A DNA stretch of 64,000 bases from JANQPX01 sp050633905 (GCA_050633905.1 JBOEHJ010000006.1:38581-102580), one strand, 5' to 3'. Positions 34,179 to 43,217 are shown, numbered from the stretch's first letter. The notes: generated by a model not told the origin, from the letters alone. Numbers and translations: made by a program.

Positions 34179-35180
34179 CTATCCCTTCTTCATCTTTCCG
34201 GCGAGCTTGACCGCACCGCCCGCATAGCTCCCGGCACGGGCCGCGCTGGACGATCGGTCGGAGACGCCTTGTCCCTGAAGTCCTGCGTTGAAGCCCCGTC
34301 GCATGTCATCTCCGCCCCGGATCGCGGCACCGGTATTGCGCCACGCGTTCCCGGGCATCCGCGCGGCATTTGCACCGATCGAGGCGAGGCCGATGTTCGT
34401 GGCGGCAAGCCCTTGCGCGAAAGTTGGCACGAGCAACATCAGGCCGGCGCCGATCATCATCACCACGACGAACGAAATCGCGTCCCCGAGTGTTTCGACG
34501 CTGTCGAGGCTATCAGGTGCGACGGCTTCACCCGTCGCTATTGTGAAGCCAGCCATGGCAGCCACGAAAAGCGGCACGAAGGAAAAACCGATGGCGAGTT
34601 TGACCCATGCCTCGAACAGTGGCGCCGATTGTTTGAATAACGTGCAAGCCACGACCACAGGTGCGATGGCGATCAATACCGCCAACATGATCTTGGCGGC
34701 CGACAGAACGATGATGGTGATCGTCGCCATGGCGGCGGCCACAAGAAACATGACAACGCTGGTCATCGCACCGGCCAGCCAGCCGCCATTCTGGCTGATC
34801 GCCTGTCCGACATTCAGAGCTTGGGAGTAGAGATCGTCTATGCCGTCATAAAGGTTTGTGACATCACCACCTGAGAGGGAGTTGAGAATACCTGCACCAA
34901 GTTCGGCAGGAGCATTTGTCAGCGCTTCGTACGGAACAGAAAGGTTTGCGTAGATCAAAAACACATTGACCAGCACAATGCGTAGCCCCACCGATACGAT
35001 TGTGGAAACCGAGAGCGGCACGGCTTGCAGACCCACATTTGCGCCTACAAGAACGACCACCAACACAGATGCGGTTTGTACAACCGGGCGTACTGCGGCA
35101 ACCGTATCAGCATATGTGTCGGCTGCTACGCCCGCGACAGTGGCATCTACCAATGCCAGAACCTCAGCGATTATGGCCAT
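34179..35180 (-). CDS. virB6: VirB6/TrbL polytopic membrane protein
   Basis: 333 residues with five or six membrane segments between about 25 and 250 (VLVVVLVGANVGLQAVPL; MTSVVMFLVAAAMATITIIV; IMLAVLIAIAPVVVAC). The central loop contains SGGDVTNLYDGIDDLYSQA. The C-terminal tail is Gly/Ala/Arg-rich. It forms the inner-membrane part of the DNA path. Confidence 0.9.
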   Translation of the reverse strand: MAIIAEVLALVDATVAGVAADTYADTVAAVRPVVQTASVLVVVLVGANVGLQAVPLSVSTIVSVGLRIVLVNVFLIYANLSVPYEALTNAPAELGAGILNSLSGGDVTNLYDGIDDLYSQALNVGQAISQNGGWLAGAMTSVVMFLVAAAMATITIIVLSAAKIMLAVLIAIAPVVVACTLFKQSAPLFEAWVKLAIGFSFVPLFVAAMAGFTIATGEAVAPDSLDSVETLGDAISFVVVMMIGAGLMLLVPTFAQGLAATNIGLASIGANAARMPGNAWRNTGAAIRGGDDMRRGFNAGLQGQGVSDRSSSAARAGSYAGGAVKLAGKMKKG

Positions 35181-35182
35181 CC

Positions 35183-35671
35183 TTAACTACCACACCGCTC
35201 CAATTGAAAGATCTGATAGCGCTCGTTTACATCTGACCAATCGCTACGACGGTATTTGCGAAAGACGGTGAAATCGCTGGTAATTGCATCCTGCGCCGGT
35301 TTGCCAATTCGTTCCTGCGTAAACGCATCGAGCGACCCAAGATCATAGATGCAGCCGCAGAAGCCCTGCGACATTGCAAGCTCTCTCAGGTCGGTGCCGA
35401 AGCCCCACCGAACCGCTCCACGGAAAATCTCGTTGCCGAAAAACTCAGTTTCCGGATAGCTGAAGGTGCAGGTTTGTGGCTTCGGGAACATCAAGAGCCC
35501 CCTTGCCTGTACCTCGCGCATCAGGTCGAGGAGGCGTTCTTCCTCCCCGTTTTCGGTGGCAGTGACGACCTCCTGGAGCAACGTATCGTCTGGCTGGTCT
35601 TGCAAGTCTTCTGCCCAGGCACTGCCTGCTAGGGCGATGAAAACTGCAACTGCTTTGAGTGATGTATTCAA
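35183..35671 (-). CDS. periplasmic hypothetical protein within the virB operon
   Basis: 162 residues with a signal peptide (MNTSLKAVAVFIALAGSAWA, then EDLQDQ). The mature part has four or more Cys (QTCTFSY, GFCGCIYDL, LERCGS), so disulphides are likely. No family recognised. Its place between virB5 and virB6, with 2- and 3-base gaps, suggests a channel accessory; entry exclusion or a VirB7-like job are guesses. Confidence 0.7.
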   Translation of the reverse strand: MNTSLKAVAVFIALAGSAWAEDLQDQPDDTLLQEVVTATENGEEERLLDLMREVQARGLLMFPKPQTCTFSYPETEFFGNEIFRGAVRWGFGTDLRELAMSQGFCGCIYDLGSLDAFTQERIGKPAQDAITSDFTVFRKYRRSDWSDVNERYQIFQLERCGS

Positions 35672-35674
35672 GGG

Positions 35675-36484
35675 TCAGTCCTCGGCGCCGGAAAAATCAA
35701 AGAAGGAGCGTGTACGGGCCTGCTCGGCCGCGAAATCGATGCCATTTTGACCTTGCGCCAAGCCTTGGGCGGCATTCAGGCGCCACATCTGGCCCAGCAT
35801 GTAATTCGTCTCTGCGGCCATACGCGTGTTGAGATCGATCGATTCCTTGAGCGTTTCCTGTTCGCCAATCGCTTCCACCAGCCCATCGATACGCTCGATG
35901 CTCTGGGCGGCTTCCTCGTAGGAAATTTGGGCTTGCCCGATAACCATGGCATTGGCAGCCGCCAGATCGGCTATGGCAGCACCTTGCGGGTTCCCGGCGT
36001 CGTTCAGCTCGGTGAGTTTTTCCGAGGTGAACCCCGCACTGGCCATGGTCTCGCGCATGGCATCTGCGGCGCGGCGCTCACCCATGGTGACGTCGCCATC
36101 GAGCAGATCGTCCAGCAGGCTGTCAAAATCCCCGAGTGACAGGTTGTCCATGAAACCCGATAGATCGGTGATCTTCTGGGCACGGGCACGCAGGTCCTCC
36201 ACATCGTTGTAGAGGGCTGCGATTTCATTCAGGCCGGTAATTGAACCCAGGACGTCATCAAGAAGGCCCTGAATGTCAGTGAGGCGCTCGATCTGGGTGC
36301 GCAATTCCTCGATTTGCTGGAGCTGGTTTTCTGCATCGCGCAGCGCGGCCTGCAGCTGCTCGATATTCTGCGCGAGGTTCGATCCATCGATCACAGGCAC
36401 ACCCTGAGCGAAGGCTGGGGGCGGGTGTGCCGCCATGAGCGTGCCCGCAACAATAATTGCGGCAATGCGGGTGTCAGCCCTCAT
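35675..36484 (-). CDS. virB5: VirB5 minor pilin
   Basis: 269 residues. Signal peptide ends near PPAFA, and the mature protein starts QGVPVIDGSNLAQNIEQLQA, the standard VirB5 opening. It continues with helical segments (DAENQLQQIEELRTQIERL) and the C-terminal YMLGQMWRLNAAQGLAQ. It caps the conjugative pilus. It overlaps the preceding gene by 11 bases; that neighbour carries the same opening. Confidence 0.9.
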   Translation of the reverse strand: MRADTRIAAIIVAGTLMAAHPPPAFAQGVPVIDGSNLAQNIEQLQAALRDAENQLQQIEELRTQIERLTDIQGLLDDVLGSITGLNEIAALYNDVEDLRARAQKITDLSGFMDNLSLGDFDSLLDDLLDGDVTMGERRAADAMRETMASAGFTSEKLTELNDAGNPQGAAIADLAAANAMVIGQAQISYEEAAQSIERIDGLVEAIGEQETLKESIDLNTRMAAETNYMLGQMWRLNAAQGLAQGQNGIDFAAEQARTRSFFDFSGAED

Positions 36485-37592
36485 CGGAATACCTCCAGAA
36501 AGTGGATTGCTCCAGGTGATCGGCGGCCTCGGTCAAACCTTGTGCCGCTTCGACTTTCACGTGGGCCGCGCGCAGACGCAGCGTCAGCGCCATGAGCCGC
36601 GCCCGTTCAGCAAGCATATAGGTGGAGCGGTCCAGCGCCTCTTTTGCGTTACCGGGCGGATCTTCACGCAAAAGCGCCGCGATCCTCGTCATCGCCTGAT
36701 CGATCTGGGTGCCCATGTAGGCGCCATAGCCGACCGAGGCATCCGCCCAGTTGCCCCAGGCGGCCGAGGCACCATCGAAGCCCGCCAGTGACCCCGTCAT
36801 GTCGACGCCGGTGATGGTGCCAAGATAGTCGTTGTAATAGCCGTTGATGCGCCGGACGTAGGTCTGGGTTTCCTCGAAAGGAGGCACACCACCATACTCG
36901 AGAACACGGCCAGGACCTGCATTATAGGCCGCCAGAGCGTGATCGATCCGACCGAAGCGGTTCAGTTGCGTGAGAATGTAGCGTGCGCCACCGTCCAGGT
37001 TTTCCCAAGGATCATACGGGTTCACACCGAGATCCGATGCTGTGCCCGGCATCAGCTGGCAAAAACCGCGCGCACCCACGTGGGAGACGGCTGCATTGTT
37101 GAAACGACTTTCCTGCTTGATCAGTGACTGAAACAGGATACGCCATGTCAGTGGCGTCAGACCGGCGGCCGCAACACCGGGATGACCCTCATAGCGCCGC
37201 GCCACCGTGATGATCATGCGCTCCACGTCGCTTGGCTCACCGAAGAGGCGATCGGCATCAGGATGATCTTCCTGGGCTGGGTAAGTCTCTGCAGCGCTCG
37301 CCCAGCCGGGCCCACCAGCCTCGAACCCACTCAGGTCGGTGACACCGGTGGTCTCCGCAAGGAAACGCTCATAGGCTTCAAGCTGCTCTTGATAGATATC
37401 CGCTTGTTCCTGGCGGGCGTCGCGCTTCTGGCCCTGCCGCAAGGCGTCGCGTGCGAGCTCTTCGACGCGAGACACAGCGCGGGCAAGGTTGGAGCCATCG
37501 ATCACTGGCACGCCCTGCGCGGAGGCAAGCGAGCCAAGACCCAAGGCCAACGGAATCGCCATTCTAGAAGCTCTGGAAATCACAATGCGCAT
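36474..37592 (-). CDS. lytic transglycosylase with VirB5-like leader segment
   Basis: 372 residues from the ATG at 37592. After the signal peptide the protein begins QGVPVIDGSNLARAVSRVEE, almost the same 12 residues as mature VirB5. The central part is an SLT/goose-lysozyme-like domain: LFQSLIKQESRFNNAAVSHV with the catalytic Glu, GARGFCQLMPGTASDLGVNP, and HALAAYNAGPGRVLEYGG. The C-terminal 130 residues are helical. It would open the cell wall for the channel. There is a second, shorter transglycosylase (virB1) at the operon start. Confidence 0.88.
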   Translation of the reverse strand: MRIVISRASRMAIPLALGLGSLASAQGVPVIDGSNLARAVSRVEELARDALRQGQKRDARQEQADIYQEQLEAYERFLAETTGVTDLSGFEAGGPGWASAAETYPAQEDHPDADRLFGEPSDVERMIITVARRYEGHPGVAAAGLTPLTWRILFQSLIKQESRFNNAAVSHVGARGFCQLMPGTASDLGVNPYDPWENLDGGARYILTQLNRFGRIDHALAAYNAGPGRVLEYGGVPPFEETQTYVRRINGYYNDYLGTITGVDMTGSLAGFDGASAAWGNWADASVGYGAYMGTQIDQAMTRIAALLREDPPGNAKEALDRSTYMLAERARLMALTLRLRAAHVKVEAAQGLTEAADHLEQSTFWRYSDEG

Positions 37593-37731
37593 TCCGTGAA
37601 GCAAGGTCGGGAGCAGGGGCCGAGAACGCCATAACGGGCCGCTCAAAACAGGGCGATCGCACGCCTGTTGATGCACCTTCGCAAGCGCTCAGGACCGTCA
37701 TGGCGACCAACAGAAAAAATCGTGCTTTCAC
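37564..37731 (-). CDS. small lipoprotein, VirB7-like candidate
   Basis: 55 residues from a GTG at 37731 that overlaps the virB4 stop (GTGA). Reads KARFFLLVAMTVLSACEG: a lipoprotein signal with lipobox LSAC, cut before Cys. The mature peptide is about 40 residues with two further Cys, as short as VirB7. Its 3' end overlaps the transglycosylase start. VirB7 normally lies between virB6 and virB8, so an entry-exclusion lipoprotein is an alternative. Confidence 0.6.
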   Translation of the reverse strand: MKARFFLLVAMTVLSACEGASTGVRSPCFERPVMAFSAPAPDLASRNAHCDFQSF

Positions 37732-40097
37732 ATCATGTCCTTCCAGAATTCTTCTTTCTTGCGCCAATTGGCAGGCGCCTTTTCCTCGCCGGTCTTGCCG
37801 CCACCAAGAACAGTAACCAGACCGCCCAAGCCTGCGAGATCCGTATTGACGAACACGCTGTCGGCGCCGGAACGGATCAATGCCAGCCGCAACCCGGCTG
37901 TCGGGCTGGAAAGAAAATCCGCCTCGCGCGCATTCAGGCGCAGGATGCTGTAATCCTCCGGATTTGCCCGTGGATTGGGAAACAGGATCTGGGTTGCCAC
38001 ACTTTCCGCGATGATCTGGCCGACCGAACTTTGGTCCAGATGACCCGGTGTCTGGGTCAACATCATCACCACGCAGTTGCGCTTGCGCATGGTAACCAGC
38101 CAGTCATGGAGGCGCTTGACGAAGATATCATCAGCCAACATCTTCCACGCCTCGTCGATCACAATGATCGTTGGTCTGCGATCCTCGATCACGCGCTCGA
38201 TACGGCGGAAGAGATAGGCGAGCAGGGCGGAGCGTTCTGCGTCCTGGTCCAGAAGTTCGGTCATGTCGAGACCAAGGACATCCTCGCCAATGGCAATCGA
38301 CTGGGCACTGGGCCTTGAGAAAAGCCAACCGTACCGGCCGGCTTCTGTCCATTCCCGCACGCGGGACACCAGGTCGCCGTCATCATCGGTAGATGCCACG
38401 AGGCTTGCCAAACCGTCAAAGGTTCTAAGGCCCGGCTCCGCAGCGGCAATCTGACGAACCGCCTCGTTCAGTGCTGCGGTCTGGACCGTCTCAAATGGAC
38501 GGTGACGGGCCAGAATGTCGCCGAGCCAATCTGTCAGCCAGGCGGCCCCCCGCGCATCGGTCTCCGTGGTCATCGGGTTAAAGCCGGTGGGCTGGCCCAC
38601 CTTGATTTCGCTGTAGCTGCCACCCAAAGCGCGGATCGCCATCTCCAACCCCTGATCCTTGTCGAAAACGATGACCCGCGCACCCACTCTGCGGGCCTGC
38701 GCCATGAGAAAAGCCGTGCCGAGTGTCTTGCCGGACCCGGTGCGGCCCAGAACAAGCGTGTGCCCGACGCTTGGCTCATCGGTCCGGCGCCCCGCTTCGT
38801 GAAAGTTGAACCGGTAGAGGCTGGAGGTCACGGTCGGGAAGGCCGTGATCGTCTTGCCCCATGGGCTGGCCTCGGGTCCGCGCCCCGGCCTTGTCTTGTG
38901 AAACGCGGCCAGTTCCGCGAAATTGTGCGACGAAACGATCCCGTCACGGATCCGGTAGGCCCAGTTTCCCGGCGCTTGCGCGAAATAGAGCGCCTTTGCA
39001 GCCCAGGATTCCCTTACCAGAACGGCACCGGTCTCTTGCCCTGCCCGCCAGATCTCGGAAGCTGCCTGTTCCAGTTCCGCGGCGCTGTCACAGAAGACCT
39101 GCACGGATGCATGGTGTGTCCCAAAGGTCGACCGGCCGGATGCCACGGCGTCGGCGGCTTCGATCAATTGCTCTGTCAGGCTGACACCAGCATCCTCAGA
39201 AGCACCCCGCTGGCGAAAGGTGCGTTGAATGCGCTCAACCATCTCATTGGCGCGCCGCGGCGTGAAAGAGTTGGTGATCGTGATGTCATAGGGCAGTTCC
39301 AACGCATCAAGCATGGTTGGCCAGGTGCGACTGGGATAGGATTTCATCCCGAAAATCGCGCCGTATCGTGCGCTGTCGCCGCTTTCCAGCCGCATGGTTC
39401 TGCCTTGAAAGCTGACGTCGAAATTGCTCATCGTGTCAGCCAACAATTGCCCGGGGGCCGCGATGATCTTGCCGTAGCTCTGTCCGTGAACCGCGGCCAA
39501 CACTGCAAGCCAGTCCCCGCTCGAGACTGTCAGGCGCGCTGCACCTGCGTCGGAATACATTGCCATGAGCAGCGTCATGGCCTCTTCCAGGGCAACAATT
39601 CGCGTATCGATGTCTTTCTGGAAATCGCGGCCGCCGCCAAGGGCGCCCAGAACCTTCGAGAATGCCTGCGGTATCGACGGACGCATCAACACTGTCAGCA
39701 TCAATGTGCGGGCTTTCAGGTCACGTGCGCGCAGGCTTCTCTGCCACGCCGCGTCTACCGCATTTGCAAAAGGCATACCGTCAGGCGCAGCAAGGTCCGC
39801 GACGTCCGGGCGTGATACCTTGTTGATGTGGAAACCGAAACGCTCGCCCAACTGACTGACGATCCGGGCAAAGCCTTCACTGATCTCATCGATCCGGGCG
39901 TCATCGCTGGTGAAGCTGTCGATCCCGCCGAGCGTGACCGACGCCATCAGATCACCCTGCCGCGTCAGGATGACATTGTCTCGCACCGCAGCGATGTAGG
40001 GTAGATGCCGTCCAAGACGCTCGGCTTTCAAAACCTTGTCCCCAAGTGCATCCCGAACGGCACTGGTAGCACGAAACCCCCGAAACTCACGCGACAT
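37728..40097 (-). CDS. virB4: VirB4 ATPase
   Basis: 789 residues from the ATG at 40097 (MSREFRGFRATSAVRDALG), with GGGGG upstream; earlier in-frame ATGs at 40112 and 40127 are possible. N-terminal CagE/VirB4 domain (YIAAVRDNVILTRQGDLMAS), Walker A LGRTGSGKTLGTAFL at about 450, Walker B IIVIDEAWKML, and QTPGHLDQSSVGQIIAES. It powers pilus assembly and transport. The start overlaps the virB3 end. Confidence 0.93.
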   Translation of the reverse strand: MSREFRGFRATSAVRDALGDKVLKAERLGRHLPYIAAVRDNVILTRQGDLMASVTLGGIDSFTSDDARIDEISEGFARIVSQLGERFGFHINKVSRPDVADLAAPDGMPFANAVDAAWQRSLRARDLKARTLMLTVLMRPSIPQAFSKVLGALGGGRDFQKDIDTRIVALEEAMTLLMAMYSDAGAARLTVSSGDWLAVLAAVHGQSYGKIIAAPGQLLADTMSNFDVSFQGRTMRLESGDSARYGAIFGMKSYPSRTWPTMLDALELPYDITITNSFTPRRANEMVERIQRTFRQRGASEDAGVSLTEQLIEAADAVASGRSTFGTHHASVQVFCDSAAELEQAASEIWRAGQETGAVLVRESWAAKALYFAQAPGNWAYRIRDGIVSSHNFAELAAFHKTRPGRGPEASPWGKTITAFPTVTSSLYRFNFHEAGRRTDEPSVGHTLVLGRTGSGKTLGTAFLMAQARRVGARVIVFDKDQGLEMAIRALGGSYSEIKVGQPTGFNPMTTETDARGAAWLTDWLGDILARHRPFETVQTAALNEAVRQIAAAEPGLRTFDGLASLVASTDDDGDLVSRVREWTEAGRYGWLFSRPSAQSIAIGEDVLGLDMTELLDQDAERSALLAYLFRRIERVIEDRRPTIIVIDEAWKMLADDIFVKRLHDWLVTMRKRNCVVMMLTQTPGHLDQSSVGQIIAESVATQILFPNPRANPEDYSILRLNAREADFLSSPTAGLRLALIRSGADSVFVNTDLAGLGGLVTVLGGGKTGEEKAPANWRKKEEFWKDMM

Positions 40098-40362
40098 AGA
40101 GATCGCCCCCATCACCGGATCGCACACTCGTTCGCGGTGTGCGCGACATCACCACGTTCAAAATCTGGAACAGATGTGGATTGCGGTCTGCGACCAGCCA
40201 AAGCGGTGGGTAGCCCACAAGGAACACCAGCAGGAACCGCATGTCGTCAACCAGAATGAAAGGGATCACGGATGCGAAGACCAGCGCCACGAAATATCCG
40301 ATCGGGAGACCGAATATCCGTGGCGGCTTGGTCAGCCCCAGAAAGAGTGGTGTGTCGCGCAT
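40087..40362 (-). CDS. virB3: VirB3
   Basis: 91 residues: TPLFLGLTKPPRIFGLPIG followed by a hydrophobic hairpin (YFVALVFASVIPFILV; LLVFLVGYPPLWLVADRN), the VirB3/TrbD pattern. It overlaps virB4. Membrane partner of VirB4. Confidence 0.88.
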   Translation of the reverse strand: MRDTPLFLGLTKPPRIFGLPIGYFVALVFASVIPFILVDDMRFLLVFLVGYPPLWLVADRNPHLFQILNVVMSRTPRTSVRSGDGGDLYVA

Positions 40363-40385
40363 GGAGGTCTCTGCGGCCGGTCAGA

Positions 40386-40670
40386 TCAAGGAGCCGCAAA
40401 GCCGTCGATGATGGTCTCGGCCGAAAAGATCAGCACCACGCCGACAAACACGGCGACGAAAATCGGCCAGTTGAGGCGCCCGAAAAACATCATGACACCG
40501 GATCCCACGAGAGCGAGCACACCGAGGCCACGACCGATCGGACCCGTTACCGCGTCGATGATGTTGTCGATCATGTCAGAGACCGGGCTAAGGTCCTGTG
40601 CGAGCGCCGGGGCTGCGGCCACTATCAGCAACGCGGCCAATGCCGCCCGGGTATAGTCGATGCGTTTCAT
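40386..40670 (-). CDS. virB2: VirB2 major pilin
   Basis: 94 residues. Signal peptide ends near APALAQD, then two hydrophobic helices (IGRGLGVLALVGSGVMMFFG; WPIFVAVFVGVVLIFSAET), as in TrbC/VirB2 pilins. The ATG overlaps the virB1 stop (ATGA). Confidence 0.88.
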   Translation of the reverse strand: MKRIDYTRAALAALLIVAAAPALAQDLSPVSDMIDNIIDAVTGPIGRGLGVLALVGSGVMMFFGRLNWPIFVAVFVGVVLIFSAETIIDGFAAP

Positions 40671-41350
40671 ATCTGGTCTCCGATGGATTGGGCATAGACG
40701 GCCATGACCTTGCGGACATGGCCTTGTGTTTCGCGGTAGGGGGGAATCCCGCCATGGCGCGCCACGGCTTCGGGGCCGGCATTATAGGCCGCAAGCGCAA
40801 GCTGCGGCGTGCCGAAACGATCAAGCTGTGTCAGCAAATAGCGGGCGGATCCATGCAGGTTTTGCTCAGGATCATGCGGATCGACGCCAAGCACGCGCGC
40901 AGTGTCTGGCATCAACTGCCCAAGCCCGATTGCGCCGACATGCGACCGCGCGCCTGGATCAAATGCGCTTTCAATAGCGATGTTGGCGCGAAAGAATGCG
41001 AGCCAGTCGCGAGAGGACATCCCTGCCCTCCGCAGGGCCGGGTGGTCCACGTAGACCGACCCCACATCAAGGATCATAGCCTCGATAGCAGGGCGGCCCA
41101 ATGGGACCCGCGGCGAAGAAAGGCGTGGTGATTCAAGAGGGACGATCTCAGAGCGTGCGACAACGTCGCTTTGCTCGGGTTGGGGTCTTGCAAAGTCGAG
41201 AACGCTACTGGTCAGTCGACCAACACGGTCTGGAGCATCGAGATCGATAACGGATTGTGCATGAGTGGAAGGGCCTGAAAGCCCCCAGAGAACGAGGCTA
41301 GCCGCCGGTAGGATACCTTGTCGTCTCAAACTCCCACGTGCCTCTCTCAC
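40667..41350 (-). CDS. virB1: VirB1 lytic transglycosylase
   Basis: Up to 227 residues from a GTG at 41350; the start is uncertain because it lies within the preceding gene and no clear Shine-Dalgarno is visible. A signal peptide (LPAASLVLWGLSGPSTHAQS) precedes an SLT domain: FFRANIAIESAFDPGARSHV with the catalytic Glu, GAIGLGQLMPDTARVLGVDP and LALAAYNAGPEAVARHGG. First structural gene of the virB operon. Confidence 0.88.
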   Translation of the reverse strand: MREARGSLRRQGILPAASLVLWGLSGPSTHAQSVIDLDAPDRVGRLTSSVLDFARPQPEQSDVVARSEIVPLESPRLSSPRVPLGRPAIEAMILDVGSVYVDHPALRRAGMSSRDWLAFFRANIAIESAFDPGARSHVGAIGLGQLMPDTARVLGVDPHDPEQNLHGSARYLLTQLDRFGTPQLALAAYNAGPEAVARHGGIPPYRETQGHVRKVMAVYAQSIGDQI

Positions 41351-41639
41351 CTTCCCGGAGAGGGCAGCTGAATACCTTTGCGTCGAGCTCCAGGCAGAAG
41401 CTCATGAGCCCTGCTGCGGTTTTGAAGACGCGTGGTTTCAGATCCCGGTTGGTCACATAGACCGACCGGTGCACACCGCCTTGACCGTCATTGGAGCAGA
41501 CAAAAACCGTCCAGCCACCCCTATGCGTATTGCCGCCCTTTTCCGGGGCCTCAACGCATTCCACCTCGATCCATGCCCCACCCTCGATCGCCTCTTCCAT
41601 GTGCGATGTTAGGATCACGGGGTATTTTGTTCCTGCCAT
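41298..41639 (-). CDS. small hypothetical protein, paralogue of the gene at 48383
   Basis: 113 residues (MAGTKYPVILTSHMEEAIEG). The C-terminal phrase RVFKTAAGLMSFCLELDAK...PLREGE matches REFKTATGVISFLIGIG...PLKEGE in the 115-residue protein at 48383-48730, so they are paralogues. No known domain. It heads the virB operon and overlaps virB1 by 53 bases. It may be a regulator or small accessory of transfer. Confidence 0.65.
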   Translation of the reverse strand: MAGTKYPVILTSHMEEAIEGGAWIEVECVEAPEKGGNTHRGGWTVFVCSNDGQGGVHRSVYVTNRDLKPRVFKTAAGLMSFCLELDAKVFSCPLREGERGTWEFETTRYPTGG

Positions 41640-41836
41640 TTTGCCTCCGAAGGAAAGAAGTTCCTACGGAAGTAACCTGCTTTTGCACCGCTTCAAACAG
41701 TGCATGTCACAAGATATGCGGCGACGTAGCGGAAAACACTTTAAGAGGTCAATAGATATCTTTTGATTGATTAAGATATTTTTTCGGTGATAGGTCCGGC
41801 ACACGATTCGCCCCCAGATTGTCGGGAGACCACCAG
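41640..41836. promoter_or_regulatory. divergent promoter region of the virB operon and a secreted protein gene
   Basis: AT-rich 197 bases between divergent genes. It contains the inverted repeat atatctt-N10-aagatat at 41756-41779, followed by a T-run. The position suits the virB promoter and its control; individual -35/-10 boxes could not be fixed. Confidence 0.4.
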
Positions 41837-42106
41837 ATGTCGCGGTTGCTGGCATGTAGCGCATTCATCGCCCTAGCGATCCCAGCAAATGCCGAGACGC
41901 TGGCGATGGACTGCGTGTTGCCGTTGCGGCCGGAGCTGGCGGCCTCGCCTGCGCTCCTGAACGAGTACGGCGACGACATCAGAGCCGAGTTCAACACCTA
42001 CTTCGATGAGGCACAAACCTATCTGAATTGCCTCGCCGCAGCATCAGCTTCCGCGCAGGCCGAAGTCCGTCTTGTGCTTGACGCTTACCAGGAGATTTTC
42101 CGATGA
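41837..42106 (+). CDS. small secreted hypothetical protein
   Basis: 89 residues from the ATG at 41837, with GGGAGA 8 bases upstream. Signal peptide MSRLLACSAFIALAIPANA, then ETLAMDCVLPLRPELAASP and a short helical domain with two Cys. No known family. It belongs with the next gene to the accessory genes between the virB operon and repC. Confidence 0.6.
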   Translation: MSRLLACSAFIALAIPANAETLAMDCVLPLRPELAASPALLNEYGDDIRAEFNTYFDEAQTYLNCLAAASASAQAEVRLVLDAYQEIFR

Positions 42107-42120
42107 AACGACGCGCTAAA

Positions 42121-42141
42121 TACGTCAGTAATCATGACGTA
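42121..42141. promoter_or_regulatory. palindrome tacgtca-N7-tgacgta
   Basis: Perfect 7-bp arms in the 85-base gap between two plus-strand genes, 50 bases before the next start codon. It could be an operator; no protein is assigned. Confidence 0.4.
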
Positions 42142-42191
42142 ATTAACATAAGTCTTATTATACGCCAACGGGTTAGCGGCGGCGCTCTGTT

Positions 42192-42938
42192 ATGATGCGG
42201 CTTCTGTCAACTGCCGCGATCATCGCGATCGGGCTTACACCGCTTGCTGCCAAACCTGCCGCAGCACAAGGCTACCAGATCGATTGTGCGATCCTCCTGT
42301 GCCTCGCAGGCGGTTGGCCTGCGTCGGTTCCCTGCGCCCGTGCTCGCGCGGAGTTTATCCGTCGGATCACGCCTTGGCCCATCGAACCGCCACTGCAAAT
42401 CTGGCGCTGCCCCATGCGCGCAGCGATGAATACTGCGCCAGGGGCAACACCAGGCGAACGTCTGTACAATTACGCTTTTGCACAGGCGCCGCTACAATCC
42501 ACATCCGACGCACCCTTTACCCTCGCGGCTGTGACTGAAACCAGCGACAGAGCCATTTTTCAGCCAAGGTTTGCAGCCGGTGAAATCGCCCCAACGATCC
42601 AAGAGGTCGCCGGTGAGATTTCTGACGAAAACGGCGTCTCGGACATCGATATTTCAGAACCTGCCTTCGATTTTGTCCGGAGCATAAAGGTCTGGAACGT
42701 GATGTATTACAGTCATCGAGAGCGTGGACGCGACGATGATTGCCGGGAAAGCTACAATATCACCTTGGGGACCTACGGGACGCAGGGCGACTTCCGTTGG
42801 GACCGGTCCCATCCTTCTGCCGTTCCGTCCTGGGTTATCCCTTCACGACAGTGCAATGCCTCGAGTTGGGTTCGCGCTGTCGGCGTGGAATGGCGCGATT
42901 ACGAGGGCAACCATGGGTTTGAAGTCGTGCGCTATTGA
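42192..42938 (+). CDS. exported protein of the conjugation accessory region
   Basis: 248 residues. Signal peptide MMRLLSTAAIIAIGLTPLAA, then YQIDCAILLCLAGGWPASVP and FIRRITPWPIEPPLQIWRCP, a Cys- and Pro-rich block that I recognise as recurring next to VirB-type transfer regions in alphaproteobacterial plasmids. The C-terminal half (VWNVMYYSHRERGRDDDCRE) has more Cys. Probably periplasmic, disulphide-bonded; function not known. Confidence 0.65.
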   Translation: MMRLLSTAAIIAIGLTPLAAKPAAAQGYQIDCAILLCLAGGWPASVPCARARAEFIRRITPWPIEPPLQIWRCPMRAAMNTAPGATPGERLYNYAFAQAPLQSTSDAPFTLAAVTETSDRAIFQPRFAAGEIAPTIQEVAGEISDENGVSDIDISEPAFDFVRSIKVWNVMYYSHRERGRDDDCRESYNITLGTYGTQGDFRWDRSHPSAVPSWVIPSRQCNASSWVRAVGVEWRDYEGNHGFEVVRY

Positions 42939-43023
42939 TCCGCTACACTGCGATCACCCGCTGGGCTTCACAGATCGATCGCCAAAATCAATCCATCAAC
43001 AGAGAGCGACACGCCGAACCTAG

Positions 43024-43125
43024 AAAAGCAAACCCCCCGCGAGGCGGCAACCAAGCGAGGGGGAATACTAAAGTCCGAGGATAGGTGATCCACAGGACAG
43101 ATCGTGACAGATCGCGTTTAGCATT
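43024..43125 (-). ncRNA. probable antisense RNA controlling repC
   Basis: A terminator-like stem at 43033-43063 (ccccccgc ... gcgaggggg, one mismatch) is followed on the minus strand by TTTGCTTTT. About 70-90 bases upstream on the same strand TTGATT-N16/17-CTAAAC resembles a promoter. In repABC replicons a counter-transcribed RNA with this kind of terminator lies just before repC and limits RepC. The 5' end is approximate. Confidence 0.45.
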
Positions 43126-43217
43126 CTCCCAACATGCCAATCAAGCAATAAACGCATCTGTGCGAACGATGAATTTTTGCCTGTTGCCGACCTCGCCCAA
43201 CCGACGAGGACAGACTC

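Noticed and set aside
38502..39815. 437-codon plus-strand frame opposite virB4
   Set aside because: Antisense to a gene with Walker motifs; no start signal or recognisable domain.
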